Below are positions 34,401 through 45,836 of a stretch of DNA of 64,000 bases, piece after piece. This DNA is from Mesostigma viride (taxonomy: Eukaryota > Streptophyta > Mesostigmatophyceae > Mesostigmatales > Mesostigmataceae), in the NCBI GenBank assembly GCA_009746045.1, contig RPFO01000496.1, forward strand, positions 35,001 through 99,000. Reading direction: 5' to 3'. The translations under genes and the position numbers were made by a program. A model generated the notes under the pieces. The model was not told the DNA's origin. It did not search any database and saw nothing but the letters and a program-made list of their open reading frames with translations. Numbering within the stretch: position 1 is the first letter of the stretch; each line of letters opens with the position of its first letter.

Positions 34401-35859
34401 TGCAAGTGTCCTGTGTTGCGCGTGCAAGTGTCCTGTGTTACGCGTGCAAGTGTCCTGGGCGTGTGTGCGCAAGACCACCGAAGAGGGGTGGGGGCAGCGA
34501 GGGTAAACAAACAGTTCATAAAAATTGAACTCTTTGGTTTTCAGGCTGATGCTCTTGTCATTTATTCGTTTCTAAATCCTGCACATTGTCGGGGGCGGGG
34601 GTGGGGACGGGGACGGGGGCACAAACGCTTTTGACGGTCCGCAGGCCAAGAAGCAGCCGCCTCGCCCTGACAATGGGGCGGGTGAGAACAAGGGCAAGCG
34701 GCGCAACCGGGGGCGACAACGGCAGCGACAGCGCCACCTGGCAAGGGTGCGTTAGAATTACTATTCAATTCTAAAATTGGTTATATTATAAGTGCTTACT
34801 ACTAGTACATTATTACTGCTAGTCCTAGTAGTACTAAGTATTGTTAGCATTCCTACTAATAGTAGGCCTTGCCATACCTTGCGGTTCAGTTTATATTGCT
34901 CTAGTGTGGTAATCATGATTGCAGTTTATTGTTTTTGTTTTATTTTATATCTTATCGTGTTTTTTTTTTTATCATCGTCACTATCCGCGTGCCTCCGTGG
35001 GGGCGGGTTGCTGGAACTCATCACGTCTTCAATTCTTTATGGCCTCATGGGGACATTATCCGCAGCGGATATTTATTAGGAAGAAAGCCCGGGGTATTGT
35101 GATTATGTTGTCTCTTAGGTAAGCACTCTCTCAAGTGGTCAGTACCATTCCCTATGGACTTTTATATGAGGATCCTGTATCTACATCTCGTCTAAGGCAG
35201 CAAGAGGCTTCCATGTCTGGCGTAGGTCGGCATTCTTCTCATGTCATCACCCCCTGGGCTGCTTTGACTTACTCCCTTTTTCTGCGCCGATTGCTCAGCG
35301 ACACATCGCGGTGTGAATGTGGACCACGTGTCATCCACTTCAAATTTGGTTGTTGATGTCTTTCTCTCCTCTATTTTTCTGTTTGCATGGCCGCGGGCTG
35401 AAACAGGTGGCAGCAGCGGCAGCAGCGGCGGCTTCGGGGGGAGCTACAGCGCCCGCTGGTCCAGGGACCCCTGGCATTGGTTCAGATGGTAAGGCGGCTG
35501 GTGGGGATACCAGCGGCAGCAAGCGCCCCAAGAAAGAGGGTGCACCCAAGCCGAGAGACGAGAGAAAGGCAGGCAAGCCGGTTGCTAACAATGCTCCGGA
35601 GGTTGGTAAGAAACGGAAAGCAGATGTGGCCGGTGGCGCGCCGGCGGCGGGCTTGGCGCCAGCGGCCAAGAAAGGGGCAGTTGGGGCAAAGACGCCAGAG
35701 GGTGCTCCTGGGGGAGCTGGGAAGAAGGTGGCAAGGGATACGAAGGCCCCATCCAAAGGGGCTGCGGCCACAGGGGCGAAGCCGTTGGGTAACGCAAGGC
35801 CTAAAGCAAGCAATAAGCTGGCGGGAGATATGCGTCCCAAGAAGAAAGCGGTGAAGTAG
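28466..35859 (+). CDS. Acidic C2H2 zinc-finger protein, 6 exons
   Basis: Exons 28466-28559, 29239-29505, 29766-30214, 33718-33852, 34645-34746 and 35407-35859 join in phase to 499 residues. The start is MIKRFSHYNKLRDD. Residues 15-235 are dominated by Asp, Glu and Ser runs. A zinc finger WKCSLCKGTLC...H lies at 247-272 (C249, C252, H266, H272; C-x2-C-x13-H-x5-H, U1-like spacing). A helix rich in Arg/Lys/Glu follows (NARRLERGELKEIKYNEDG), then a basic, Ala/Pro/Lys-rich tail ending RPKKKAVK. This build suggests a nuclear or nucleolar RNA- or histone-binding protein, but I cannot name the family. Exon 5 is the least certain. Intron 3 splits the zinc finger and holds the 30-bp minisatellite. Confidence 0.75.
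31305..33690. repeat. 30-bp minisatellite, about 80 units, in zinc-finger gene intron 3
   Basis: The unit is GCGTGTCTCATGCCTCGTGC then TGGCCTTGAA, with mostly single-base variants (CTCATG, CTCACG, CTCCTG, CTCGTG). Because 30 is divisible by three, several frames on both strands stay open for over 800 codons. Two small indels (about 31505 and 33518) shift them. It ends just before the exon 4 acceptor. Confidence 0.97.
34142..34460. repeat. 22-bp minisatellite in zinc-finger gene intron 4
   Basis: About 14 units of GCAAGTGTCCTGTGTTGCGC, with GGGTCC and GGGCGT variants. Confidence 0.92.
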
Positions 35860-35873
35860 GCACAGCATTCCAT

Positions 35874-36023
35874 TAATTAATTAATTAATTAAACTCGTGC
35901 TCCCGTTGGGGAGTCATGGAGCACCGAAGTGCTTTTAATCCCTTTGTGTGCACTACAGGAGAAAGGGCAGAGACCCCCAGTCTCCTTCATGCCAAAGGCA
36001 TGCCACAGCTGCAATCGGGCGCG
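35874..36023 (-). mobile_element. 5'-truncated SINE with target-site duplication
   Basis: On the minus strand it ends with the family B hairpin (GTGCTCC...GGAGCAC) and a TTAA tail. It is flanked by direct repeats CAGCATTCCAT at 35863-35873 and 36024-36034. It inserted 14 bp after the zinc-finger gene stop codon. Confidence 0.85.
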
Positions 36024-36125
36024 CAGCATTCCATACAAAGTTCATCATCCAGCTGGACAATCCATGTCCGGCCTGGTAGGTACCTATGAAGTTACATTGC
36101 TGTAAGTATAGCATTTATTATCGAT

Positions 36126-36353
36126 CAATTAATTAATTAAACTCGTGCTCCCGTTGGGGAGTCGCGGAGCACCAAAGTGCTTTTAATCCCTGTATGTCAT
36201 GCACAACAGGAAGAAAGGGCAGAGACCCCCTTTCTCCTTCATGCCAGAGGCGTGCCACAGCAGCAATCGGACACGATAGACGATCCGGCAAGATCTGTGG
36301 GTGCAATAAGACCCATGTGAGCATATCATATAACAAGGAGCGTGGGCAAGTAA
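36126..36353 (-). mobile_element. Near full-length SINE, family B tail
   Basis: Reverse-complement match to 37803-38036, including the region with the B-box-like GTGTCCGATTGC, the 3' hairpin and the TTAA tail. The 5' end is set only by similarity. Confidence 0.75.
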
Positions 36354-36789
36354 TCTGATCATAGCCAGGACGTAGCATGGCTGTACAAGGGCTAGGCTAA
36401 GGCTATGGCTGGTTGTGTACCAGGCGTTAGCGGTGCACGTGACTAGGTATGCTGGCACGCCTAGGCAAACATTCTAGGCATGGCTGCCCTAGGGCGGCGG
36501 TGACTACCAATGGTTACAAGCTAGGGCTATTCTAGCCCGCAGGGGGCGTCCACATCTTGCTCGAAACACACGCCCTGATCAAGCATGCTGTTTCCGGCCC
36601 CACCGTCTAGGTCATCTAGTCGCTCTACACGTAAGAGAGCCATGCATAATCTCAATGCACAAGGCTACACATTTCCATCACCATTCATCTTCATCATCCT
36701 GAACGATCGACTCGATCACGCGGACAAGATAACAGCAGGCTCGAGCTACCATGGTCCGGATTCTCCCGATTTCTGGCCTGCGCTGGTTG

Positions 36790-38530
36790 TCGCCTTGACA
36801 TCTTGTGGTTGATCATCAGGTCCCCGCCCCTCCAGTACACCCTGGGCTTCTGGGGGTCCTGCTTGTGGCGGAGGTATTCAGGCCACAGGTCGTGTCGCTG
36901 CTGCTGCTGAGCGGGGGTCAGGTCGTCGTCCAGCGTCCAGGTGCCCAGGTGAGGTCGTGCAACCTCGACTTGCGACGAGAAAGGAACCGCTGCACTTGTC
37001 GTCAGGGCCGGAGCTGGGAAGGTGAGCAGGACTGGTGGGGGAGCCGCCTTGTCCCGTGAGTGGGGAAGGCGGTGGCACCCGCGCAGTTCTACCTCACCTA
37101 CCAGGCCTATGAGGGTAAGAAGTTGGCCAGCTTGGCAGCTTCTTACCCTCATGGGCCTGGTAGGTGAGGTAGAAGGTCCTTGACCTCGTAGGACCGGTCC
37201 TTGAGCTCGTCGGCAAGGGTGGTTGACGTATCACCTGGCTTCAGTTCTGGGGGACGCGACGTACGCAGCACCACTCGGCATTCACGGCGAGCGCGGTCGG
37301 TGGCCTCGGGACCGTTGGTTTGCCAGGCGGAGGTCCTCAAGCTCAGGACTGGAGTTTCGTAGCCATGGCGTCTGTGGTCGAGGCGGTCGCTGACCACAGC
37401 AGTTCCGCGTCGGAGTGCGGCGAGAGGCTATCATCAGCCGGCCGGGTGGGCTGGGCTGCGATGGTGGCCGTCTGCGCTGCAATCGCCGGGACCTGCGCGG
37501 CCAGGGCGTTGGTTTGGGCGGTGATGGATTCTAGCTTTTTCCCGAGCAGGCCGCACTTGCCCTCCACCTGATTGAGGCGAGAGACAAGAGCAGCATGCGC
37601 CTCGATCAGATGCCTGCGCCGCGGTCTGCAGCGCCGTGAGCTGAGGTTGGAGCTAGTGGGCGACCTAGTGGCTTCGATCCACATTAATTGGAGACCCGGG
37701 CCTAAACCGTGTTCGGAGTGTCGTGTTCAGCGAGGTCAGCTTCTCGGCCAACGGCCAGGTCACGTGCTCCTCCATTGCTCAGTGCTCGGATGTCATCCTT
37801 GCCCATGCTCCTTGTTATGATATGCTAGCTCACATGGGTCTTTTTGCACCCACAGATCTTGCCGGATCGTTTATCGGGTCCGATTGCAGCTGTGGCATGC
37901 CATGCCTCTGGCATGAAGGAGAAAGGGGGTCTCCGCCCTTTCCGTCCTGTTGTGAACACACATGGATTAAAAGCACTTCGGTGCTCCGTGACTCCCCAAC
38001 GGGAGCACGAGTTTAATTAATTAATTAATTGATTAATGTCATCCTTGCAGAGGGAGGGAGCCGATGTGGCCGCCGGCAGCCTGCGCAGGCCGGGCTGGGT
38101 TGCGGAGCTTAGCAACGAGGTCACGTTCAGTTAGCTGGAAGAAGCTGAAGAGGATGGCGAGGCGATGGTTGCAAATGCTGGCAGTGCGAGGTATAGTCCT
38201 CCACGTTGTCGGTTGGGATGCATGGGCCCCTCGGGCTCACGGAGCTTGTGTTCCAGTGCGAAGTACTGGACTATCTCGGCGCATTCTGCGTCGGTCAGTT
38301 GCAGCCAGCCGCGGAAAGAAAACGTTGCGTAGTCTAGGTACCGTCGCCATTTGCTTTTGTCGTAGCATGGTCTGTTGGGCTCTGGCGAGGCGCTTGGCGC
38401 TGGGTTTGCTGGTGATGGTTTTGCGGGCCCAGTCGACTGGGCAAGGACGATGGCGAGTGGGTTGGGCTGGGAGCCGGAAAGCTCCTTTTCCAAACCTCGT
38501 TTTGCTTTTGGAGTCGTCATAGCTGCTTGT
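36790..38530 (-). mobile_element. LINE ORF1 copy, interrupted by SINE
   Basis: On the minus strand, 38520-38131 encodes an N-terminal frame (MTTPKAKRGLEKELSG). The region 37684-37343 encodes an Ala/Gln-rich coiled-coil-like part, and 37152-36800 encodes a C-terminal part with DDDLTPAQQQQRHDLWPEYL, equivalent to DDDLTLAQQQRRRELWPTYL in the 62-kb copy. Frames are broken, and a SINE sits at 37803-38036 in the opposite orientation. Confidence 0.7.
37803..38036 (+). mobile_element. tRNA-like SINE with target-site duplication
   Basis: A 234-bp unit flanked by direct repeats TGTCATCCTTGC (37791-37802 and 38037-38048). It holds an A-box-like TAGCTCACATGG (37826-37837) and a B-box-like GGTCCGATTGC (37877-37887), spaced as in a tRNA promoter. 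The 3' end is the LINE family B hairpin (37981-38008) and a TTAA tail. It probably uses the LINE's reverse transcriptase. Confidence 0.8.
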
Positions 38531-38559
38531 CACGTGCGTAACTTTTTCGATATTGGGTT

Positions 38560-39900
38560 TCAGCCGTAACCGATTGTACTGGCGAGTGCGTCTCTAAAAG
38601 GCGCATCGAATGCAAGTGATCTGACTGAATTTGGGGCAACTTACATCATTGGCTACATGCATTTCCACCCCGATTCATTTCCGGACATCATCCTGAACGA
38701 CGACGCGATGAGTATACTAGACAAACGCAGACAAGAAAACAGAAGGCTAGCTCGAGCAATGATGGTCCAGATTCTTCAGATGGATTTCTGACCAGCGCTG
38801 GTTGTGTGTCTCATATTGATACGTTGCAACAGATCTGCAAGTGAGACAACAATTATAACTATTAGATCCTTACTATTCATTCAGCATGGGCTGAAGTGCT
38901 CTTTATCAACACTACACCTTCTCGTGCGTGTTCTTAACTTACTTCCTTTTCATTTCCTTTTCGTTTCTTTTCTTTTCTTTCTTGTGTTTTTCTCTTCCCT
39001 TCACTACACTTTCTTCGTTTCTTTTTCAGGTTTGAAATGCATGGCATTCATAATCCATTAAGTAGGGACCAGGTGCAATCAGACACTCTCCTGCGGTGCT
39101 GTCCCTACAAATGGCAAGTATGAGGGGGAAAATGTTTATGCATGAGCAAAGAGCAGTGTCACCTTGACAGCCAACATGGGCGTTGCTTTGCACCCTCGGC
39201 GCCATGACCGTACCATCTCGGAAAGAGGCTTTACAACCAGGCCATGCCAAGGCATCCAACAGGCAGGCTGGGACAAGACAAAGCGCCCCTGTCTGCTGAA
39301 GGCACACAACCCCAGCAGGGTATGCATATAGCACTTCTGAATACAATCACTATACAACTGTCCACCGCCACCGCGCCTCCAACGGGCCCTTGCATGGTCT
39401 ACAACCTGCCAAGCGCAGTCTTTCCATATTGGCACAAAACAATCCCCAACTAGAAGTTTCCGCCATCTCCGCCCCACGTACATCGTCCACATGGCTACCC
39501 GCTCGTGGCTACCCAGGGCCTTTCCCTTGTCCTACAAGCCCTACAACTGCAACAGGAGGCCTTGCTTTCCAGCTGGCACAGGAGGCCTTGGTTCACTAGG
39601 CAAGCCCTGGCTCACGGCCGCCTGCTTCACACGCTTCACGGGCGCCCGCTAAACACACAAGGTGTGAGAAGCCCCTGTCCCGTTCTCGCAATGGCCAGCT
39701 GGCTGGCGCTTGAGCTTTGCACCGCAACAATCGCTTCTACTTTCGAACCACCATCCCGCTTGGAAACCACGAGCACCGCCGGCAGCCTTGAACAAGGCAT
39801 CAAAGCGGCCGCCAGATTTAGTCCACACTGTCCATCGCCAGCATGCACGTCGCGCCGACCAGTCGCCATGAGGGGGGATCACAGCGTGACAACGTCCAGA
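38560..39900. other. No gene recognised; dispersed repeat at left
   Basis: 38640-38800 resembles 36650-36790 and, inverted, 63345-63480 (shared words such as CATCATCCTGAACGA). The remainder up to the catalase stop shows no exon I can support. It should contain the catalase 3' UTR. Confidence 0.45.
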
Positions 39901-39907
39901 AGTTTTT

Positions 39908-41525
39908 TTACATGGTGGGCGCCATCTTGAGGCGGCGCGCCAGCTCCTGCCCCAACCCGGCATCCGCCTGCGCCCAGTACCCGACGACCGTGCGGCGGAT
40001 CTCCGGCGTGATGCGGGGGCAGGAGAGGGTGTCGGCGAGCCGCCCCACGAAGCGCGCCTTGCGGGCCGGGTCCATCGCCCGGTAGCGCTCGCCTGGCTGC
40101 TTGAAGTTGTTCTCCTTTTCGATCACGGCCTTGGTGCGCACGCCCGAGATGACCTGCGGGGAGAAGGGGTACTTCTCAGCGTGCTTCACGGGGTCGAAGC
40201 GCGATGGGAAATAGTTGACCTCCTCGTCGCGGTGCATGAAGTTCATGAACCCGTCGTGGTGGTTGTTGTGGTGCGCGCACTTCGGCGCGTTGGGCGGGAG
40301 GAGCAGGTAGTTGGCGCCCAGCCGGTGGCGCTGTGTGTCCGGGTACGAAAACACGCGTGTCTGGAGCAGCTTGTCGTCGGAGTAGCTGACACCTGGCACC
40401 ACGATCGCGGGGCAGAAGGCGAGCATCTCGTTCTCCAGGTGGAAGTTGTCGATGTTCTTGTTCAGGACCATGCGGCCGACCGGCTGGAGCGGGAAGAGCG
40501 CCTCGGGCCAGACCTTGGTTACGTCGAACGGGTCAAAGTCAAACTTGTCCTGATCCGCGGGTTCCATTGTCTGGATCATGAGCTTCCACTCGGGGTACTC
40601 CCCTCGCGCGATCGCCTCAGTCAAGTCCTGCGTCGCGTGGCTGTGGTTCTTGCCGCCCACGAGGACTGCCTCATCGTCCATGAGGAACTTGACGCCGCAG
40701 GTTGGGACCCAGTGGAACTTGCACAGCGTCTCCTTGCCGGCCTTGTTCAGGAGGCGGAAGGTGTGCACGCCGAAGCCCTCCATGTGGCGGTAGTCGGAGG
40801 GGATGCCGTTGTCGTCGAGCAGGAAGGTGAACATGTGGAGCGCCTCGGGCACGTGCGAGAAGAAGTCCCAGATGCGCCAATTCTCCTGGATGTGGGTCTG
40901 CGGGTTGGGCTTGAGCGCATGGACCATGTCCGGGAACTTGATGCCGTCGCGGATGAAAAAGACGGGGAGGTTGTTGCCAACCATGTCGAAATTGCCCTCG
41001 CGCGTGTAGAACTTGACGGCGAACCCGCGCGGGTCGCGCAGGGTCTCCGGCGAGCCACGTTCATGGATGACCGTCGAGAAGCGCACGATCAGAGGCGTCT
41101 GCACGCCGGGCGCGCGCAGGAAGTCGGCACAGGTCAGGTGCGAGACGTCGTGGGTCACCTCGAAGAAGCCCTTCGCGCTCGCGCCCCGGGCATGGACGAC
41201 ACGCTCAGGGATGCGCTCGGAGTCGAAATTGCGCAGCTTCTCCAACAGGTGGTAATCTTCCAAAAGGATGGGCCCCCTCTCGCCCACCGTCAAGGAGTTG
41301 TTGTTGTTGAACACGGGCGCGCCCGAATTCGTCGTCCAGAACGACGAATCTGCAGCAGATAAACCGTAGATCGGCACAAGAAAAGCGCACAAGTAGTGTT
41401 TTACAAAAGGAAACCCCCCCAGAGCCCTAAAAAAAGCGCACACGCAGAGGCAGACCACCAAAAGAACAATATTTGAAAATACACCCACCATAGGCACTGC
41501 TGGCACGATGCTTGTAGGGATCCAT
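39908..41525 (-). CDS. CAT: Catalase, plant type, 2 exons
   Basis: Converts hydrogen peroxide to water and oxygen with heme. In plants it acts in peroxisomes, removing photorespiratory peroxide. Exon 1 (41489-41525) encodes [12 protein letters not shown] plus one base. Exon 2 (39908-41349) begins after TGCTGCAG and completes Asp13, giving 492 residues, the normal plant length. Catalytic residues are all present: His65 in VVHARG, Ser104, Asn138 in [11 protein letters not shown], and heme ligand Tyr348 in [12 protein letters not shown]. The C-terminus is [14 protein letters not shown], where plants have GQKLASRLNVRPxx. The start 41525 is preferred over the longer upstream frame because it restores the canonical N-terminus. 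It is divergent from the LysM gene. Confidence 0.97.
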
Positions 41526-42899
41526 GGCGGATACGCGGCCCTGTTGCCTGGTTCGGGCAAAAATGACGATAGCCCTTTACGCACAAGCGCAATAACCATT
41601 GCACCACGCTGACGGGTGCGCGTGTGATAATGGCCTCGACATTGGGATAGTAACAACAGTCCGTACGCTCCGCAGCTCCGTTTCAACTGCATCACATCTC
41701 GCCGCGCGGCCAGCTGCAGACGTATCTTACAGAATGTGCCTGTTTGTTGTTATCGGGCGTCAGCAGTAGTGAGGTTGCCCAACGTGTCCATCGGGGTCAC
41801 TCCCGCGTCACTACTCACTCCTGCAGGGGTAAGGGCAAACGGGCCGCGCATCCCATGCCAGTGTGCCAGTCGACGCGCCTAATAATTTCCACAGGCACCC
41901 TGCAGGCACCGAAGTTCAGCAGAATACCAAGCATTCTTGACAACGACGAAAATAGCAGCTTGCTATCTGCATCCATGCGATTCTGCTAGCGCGGCCGTCG
42001 TCGCAGCGTATGTATATGTTCCAGTTCTGTACATACTTGACGTGTCACCTTGGCGTGGGAATCAACAACAACAAACTCGACGTGTCACCGTACGTCTCAT
42101 TTACGTCGAACACGTGCACCCACGTGACGTCACACATGACTTGTGAAACTCACAGCTCACAACTCACAAGCCTCGAACACCAGGAACGCCCTTTGAGTTG
42201 TACGGCTTCTAGACTCTGGTTGACTTGGCAAAAATACAAGCGGTGATTTCCCGGTAAATCAGGTGTAAATGGGCATTGTTATTTACCAATGGGGAGACCT
42301 TAATTTAGAGTTTGGGTACCAAGACGTAGCTACGAGCGCTGGTTACTCGTCACTCCTCAGAGTGAATGATGTGGCAGGTGACAAGCGGTGATTCCACGTT
42401 CGCAAATCGTTCGTGCTCCCGCGCATTTTGCGGTTCCGTATACCGATACCGGCCACGGTCGACGGACTGCCGCGCCTTGGCAAGCTGCCACACCCATGCT
42501 CTCAGTCTGGCCATGACAGGCGTGCAGGGAACTGACTGACTGACCGACTGACACACATGCTTGCAACTTGGTTTACCTTTCGGGCCCTCGGCGGTCTGAG
42601 ATAAAGCTAGTGATCGATAGTGGTCAGAGCCAACGAATGAGGGGAGGAGGGGAGCCATCGCCATCCTTACATTTCAACTGTAGGCCAGTCCTCGTGTGCA
42701 ATTGTAGGAGGCGGCACCCAGCTGTCATGCGCTTGGCACAGTAGATTTATTTTTGCCTTTACCAAAGGAATTGATGCCGGCTTCTGTACCGGAGGTGGAG
42801 GAATTTTTCGGCGGCATTAATGGTGCCCTCAACAGGATGATGCCCAGCGACGTTTGAGAATACTTATCAGAATTGCTCGGAGGTGTCCTCAAATTAATA
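41526..42899. promoter_or_regulatory. Divergent intergenic region, catalase and LysM gene
   Basis: 1374 bp between two divergent starts. No exon or known motif is seen. It should hold both promoters, an inference from gene placement only. Confidence 0.4.
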
Positions 42900-45177
42900 A
42901 TGGCGCTTACTCGCGGACCTTGTTCGGCGTTTTGGGGCGAAGAGGTGTCTCTGGAAGCCAGCGTGTCCCTGCAGGGCAAACGGTAAGCGGAGCATGGGGC
43001 AGGTGCCAGTCGCTGTTATTAAAAACCTTCTCGGTTTTGTGAGGGAAAAACTGGTAACCCCTTATATTAACCTTGTTTCTCATTTCTAAATAGCTGTCAC
43101 AGAGCCATGCCATTTTGACGTGTTCTTATCAGGAAGGAATGACTGTAGACACTTGGCGCAATCGAAGAAGCGGCTCATCCGCATTTCCGGTGACGGAAAT
43201 GCGGCTGCACACATGTAGCGTGTAAACTTGTCATATCGGCATTTTGGGTTTCAAGGCTGCTTTGCCCTGGTAACTTACTTTTCGGTAACCCGTTCTCCCG
43301 GAAGTGCCGTGAAACAGCTTAACTAGATTCTAATTTCACACTCTTTTGGTGGAATGCCGTGGGCTGGTGCCAGCATTTTTATCCGCAATGCGTAAAGATG
43401 GGTCGGCCCACGTACCAACCAAATGCCCGAATTTACTCCATTCACCTCTCCCGATCATTGCCCCTTGGGTTTTGCGCGGGCATGTTCCACTCATGCAGGG
43501 CCTCATCCTATCTCAGCAGCAACGCTTGGCGGGGCAGCGGCCCACAGATAGCTCACCTGCGGGTGCGGGCGGCAGCAAACAACTTCCGCTCCACACGGGG
43601 GGGCATCAAGGCCGCCGCGACCCGCAACGGTGCGCTGCAGAGCCCCAGGCCTATCCAGGATGCCTCCAAGGGAGAGCCAGGGCCGATGGAATTGTGAGTG
43701 CTGACTCGCGGATGTTCGTTTCACAAGTCAGAGATAGCACATTATATATACATGTAATAGAATATACATGTATACACAGCTGATGTATCAGAAGATAGCA
43801 TGCGCGTGTGTGGCGCAGGGAGGGCTATTGAAGCAGTGTGGTGCATGTGCGGGCCGAATATATTATTTTGAACCGTGTGGTGCATGTGCGGACCGAATAG
43901 ATTATTTTAAACAGTGTGGTGCATGTGCGTGCACGGTGGGCTATGACATCCGCGTCTCCACAGCCACAATTGCTGGACTAATATCTATCAGTTAACAAAT
44001 CACATGCTCCGGGGCACCACAGACATACTTGGTCAATTGAGGTATGCGGCTCATGCTGTTGCTTCATTTTGACTGTTGTGGGCAATCAATGCCAGTGAAT
44101 CTGCCAGTAAATCTGCCAGTGAATCCAGGCACGGCGTAAACTGGCGCACCCTAGCCAGTGTCGACTAGCCGGCATATTGTACTCTAGCCGGCGCATACCA
44201 GCATACCAGTTAATGCATATTTGCGACCGTGGCCTAGCGGACATAGACTAGCGGGTGTGGGCATCGCCGGCGTAGGCGCGTGGCCGACTGGTCCACACCC
44301 GCATGCATGTGGGTTCCACACGATGAGGATATAGAGCCCACAAGACGGTTTTGTGAAGACAGTTTAGGGCTGATAATGCAAGTGCTCACGAAGGAAAAAT
44401 GTTTGCTCCGTGGCCTCCTGGAAAGCACCCATTTCATTGACTTGTTGATGATCAATTACTCATTCACCAACCCATGGGTCACTTATTAGGTGTTGGGGAC
44501 TCCCATTGGATCACCTTATTGGTCAGAAACTACCCACTGGTTACTTATAAATTAATTAATTACTTAGTCACGCAGTCCCGTTTGGGAGGCACGCAGCATT
44601 AACCCTTATTCATTGATTTCGAGGTGATGGGGGGCTATGCTGTGCGAGGGGCATCCCTCGGCGTCAGATTACCCTAGAACTAGGGCACACTATATCAAAC
44701 TGGTGGGACGCGTGCTTGTGTCGGGGAGCTGCGGCTTGGGAGTCATCAACAATGAATTATCCATGTGGTGGTGGGCCCAGCGCATGCAGGATGTATTGAG
44801 TGAATGCAACGGGGGCGCATCTAGCATGCATTTCTTTTCTTTCTTTTATCTTCCTCCTCCTCCTCCTCCTCCTCCTCCTCCTCCTCCTCCTCCTCCTCCT
44901 CCTCCTCCTCCTCCTCCTCCTCCTCCTCCTCCTCCTCCTCCTCCTCCTCCTCCTCCTCCTCCTCCTCCTCCTCCTCCTCCTCCTCCTCCTCCTCCTCCTC
45001 CTCCTCCTCCTCCTTCTCCTCCTCCTCCTTCTCCTCCTCCTCCTCCTCCTCCTCCTCCTCCTCCTCCTCCTCCTCCTCCTCCTCCTCCTCCTCCTCCTCC
45101 TCCTCCTCCTCCTCCTCCTCCTCCTCCTCCTCCTCCTCCTCCTCCTCCTCCTCCTCCTCCTCCTCCTCCTCCTCCTC

Positions 45178-45212
<35 letters not shown>

Positions 45213-45617
45213 CCGCCTCCTCCTCCTCCTCCTCCTCCTCCTCCTCCTCCTCCTCCTCCTCCTCCTCCTCCTCCTCCTCCTCCTCCTCCTCCTCCTCCTC
45301 CTCCTCCTCCTCCTCCTCCTCCTCCTCCTCCTCCTCCTCCTCCTCCTCCTCCTCCTCCTCCTCCTCCTCCTCCTCCTCCTCCTCCTCCTCCTCCTCCTCC
45401 TCCTCCTCCTCCTCCTCCTCCTCCTCCTTCTCCTCCTCCCCCCCCCCCCCCGCCTCCTCCTCCTCCTCCTCCTCCTCCTCCTCCTCCTCCTCCTCCTCCT
45501 CCTCCTCCTCCTCCTCCTCCTCCTCCTCCTCCTCCTCCTCCTCCTCCTCCTCTCCTCCTCCTCCTCCTCCTCCTCCTCCTCCTCCTCCTCCTCCTCCTCC
45601 TCCTCCTCCTCCTCCTC

Positions 45618-45652
<35 letters not shown>

Positions 45653-45801
45653 CCTCCTCCTCCTCCTCCTCCTCCTCCTCCTCCTCCTCCTCCTCCCTCC
45701 TCCTCCTCCTCCTCCTCCTCCTCCTCCTCCTCCTCCTCCTCCTCCTCCTCCTCCTCCTCCTCCTCCTCCTCCTCCTCCTCCTCCTCCTCCTCCTCCTCCT
45801 C

Positions 45802-45836
<35 letters not shown>

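Noticed and set aside
34142-34634. Cys-rich frames (CPVLRVQVSC repeats)
   Set aside because: Produced by a 22-bp repeat in intron 4 of the zinc-finger gene.
40181-41362. 393-codon plus-strand frame
   Set aside because: Antisense shadow of the catalase exon. The minus frame has all catalase motifs.
39908-41695. 595-codon uninterrupted catalase frame with a longer N-terminus
   Set aside because: The first 115 codons include intron and upstream sequence. Splicing 41489-41525 to 41349 restores the standard MDPYKHR start and 492 residues.
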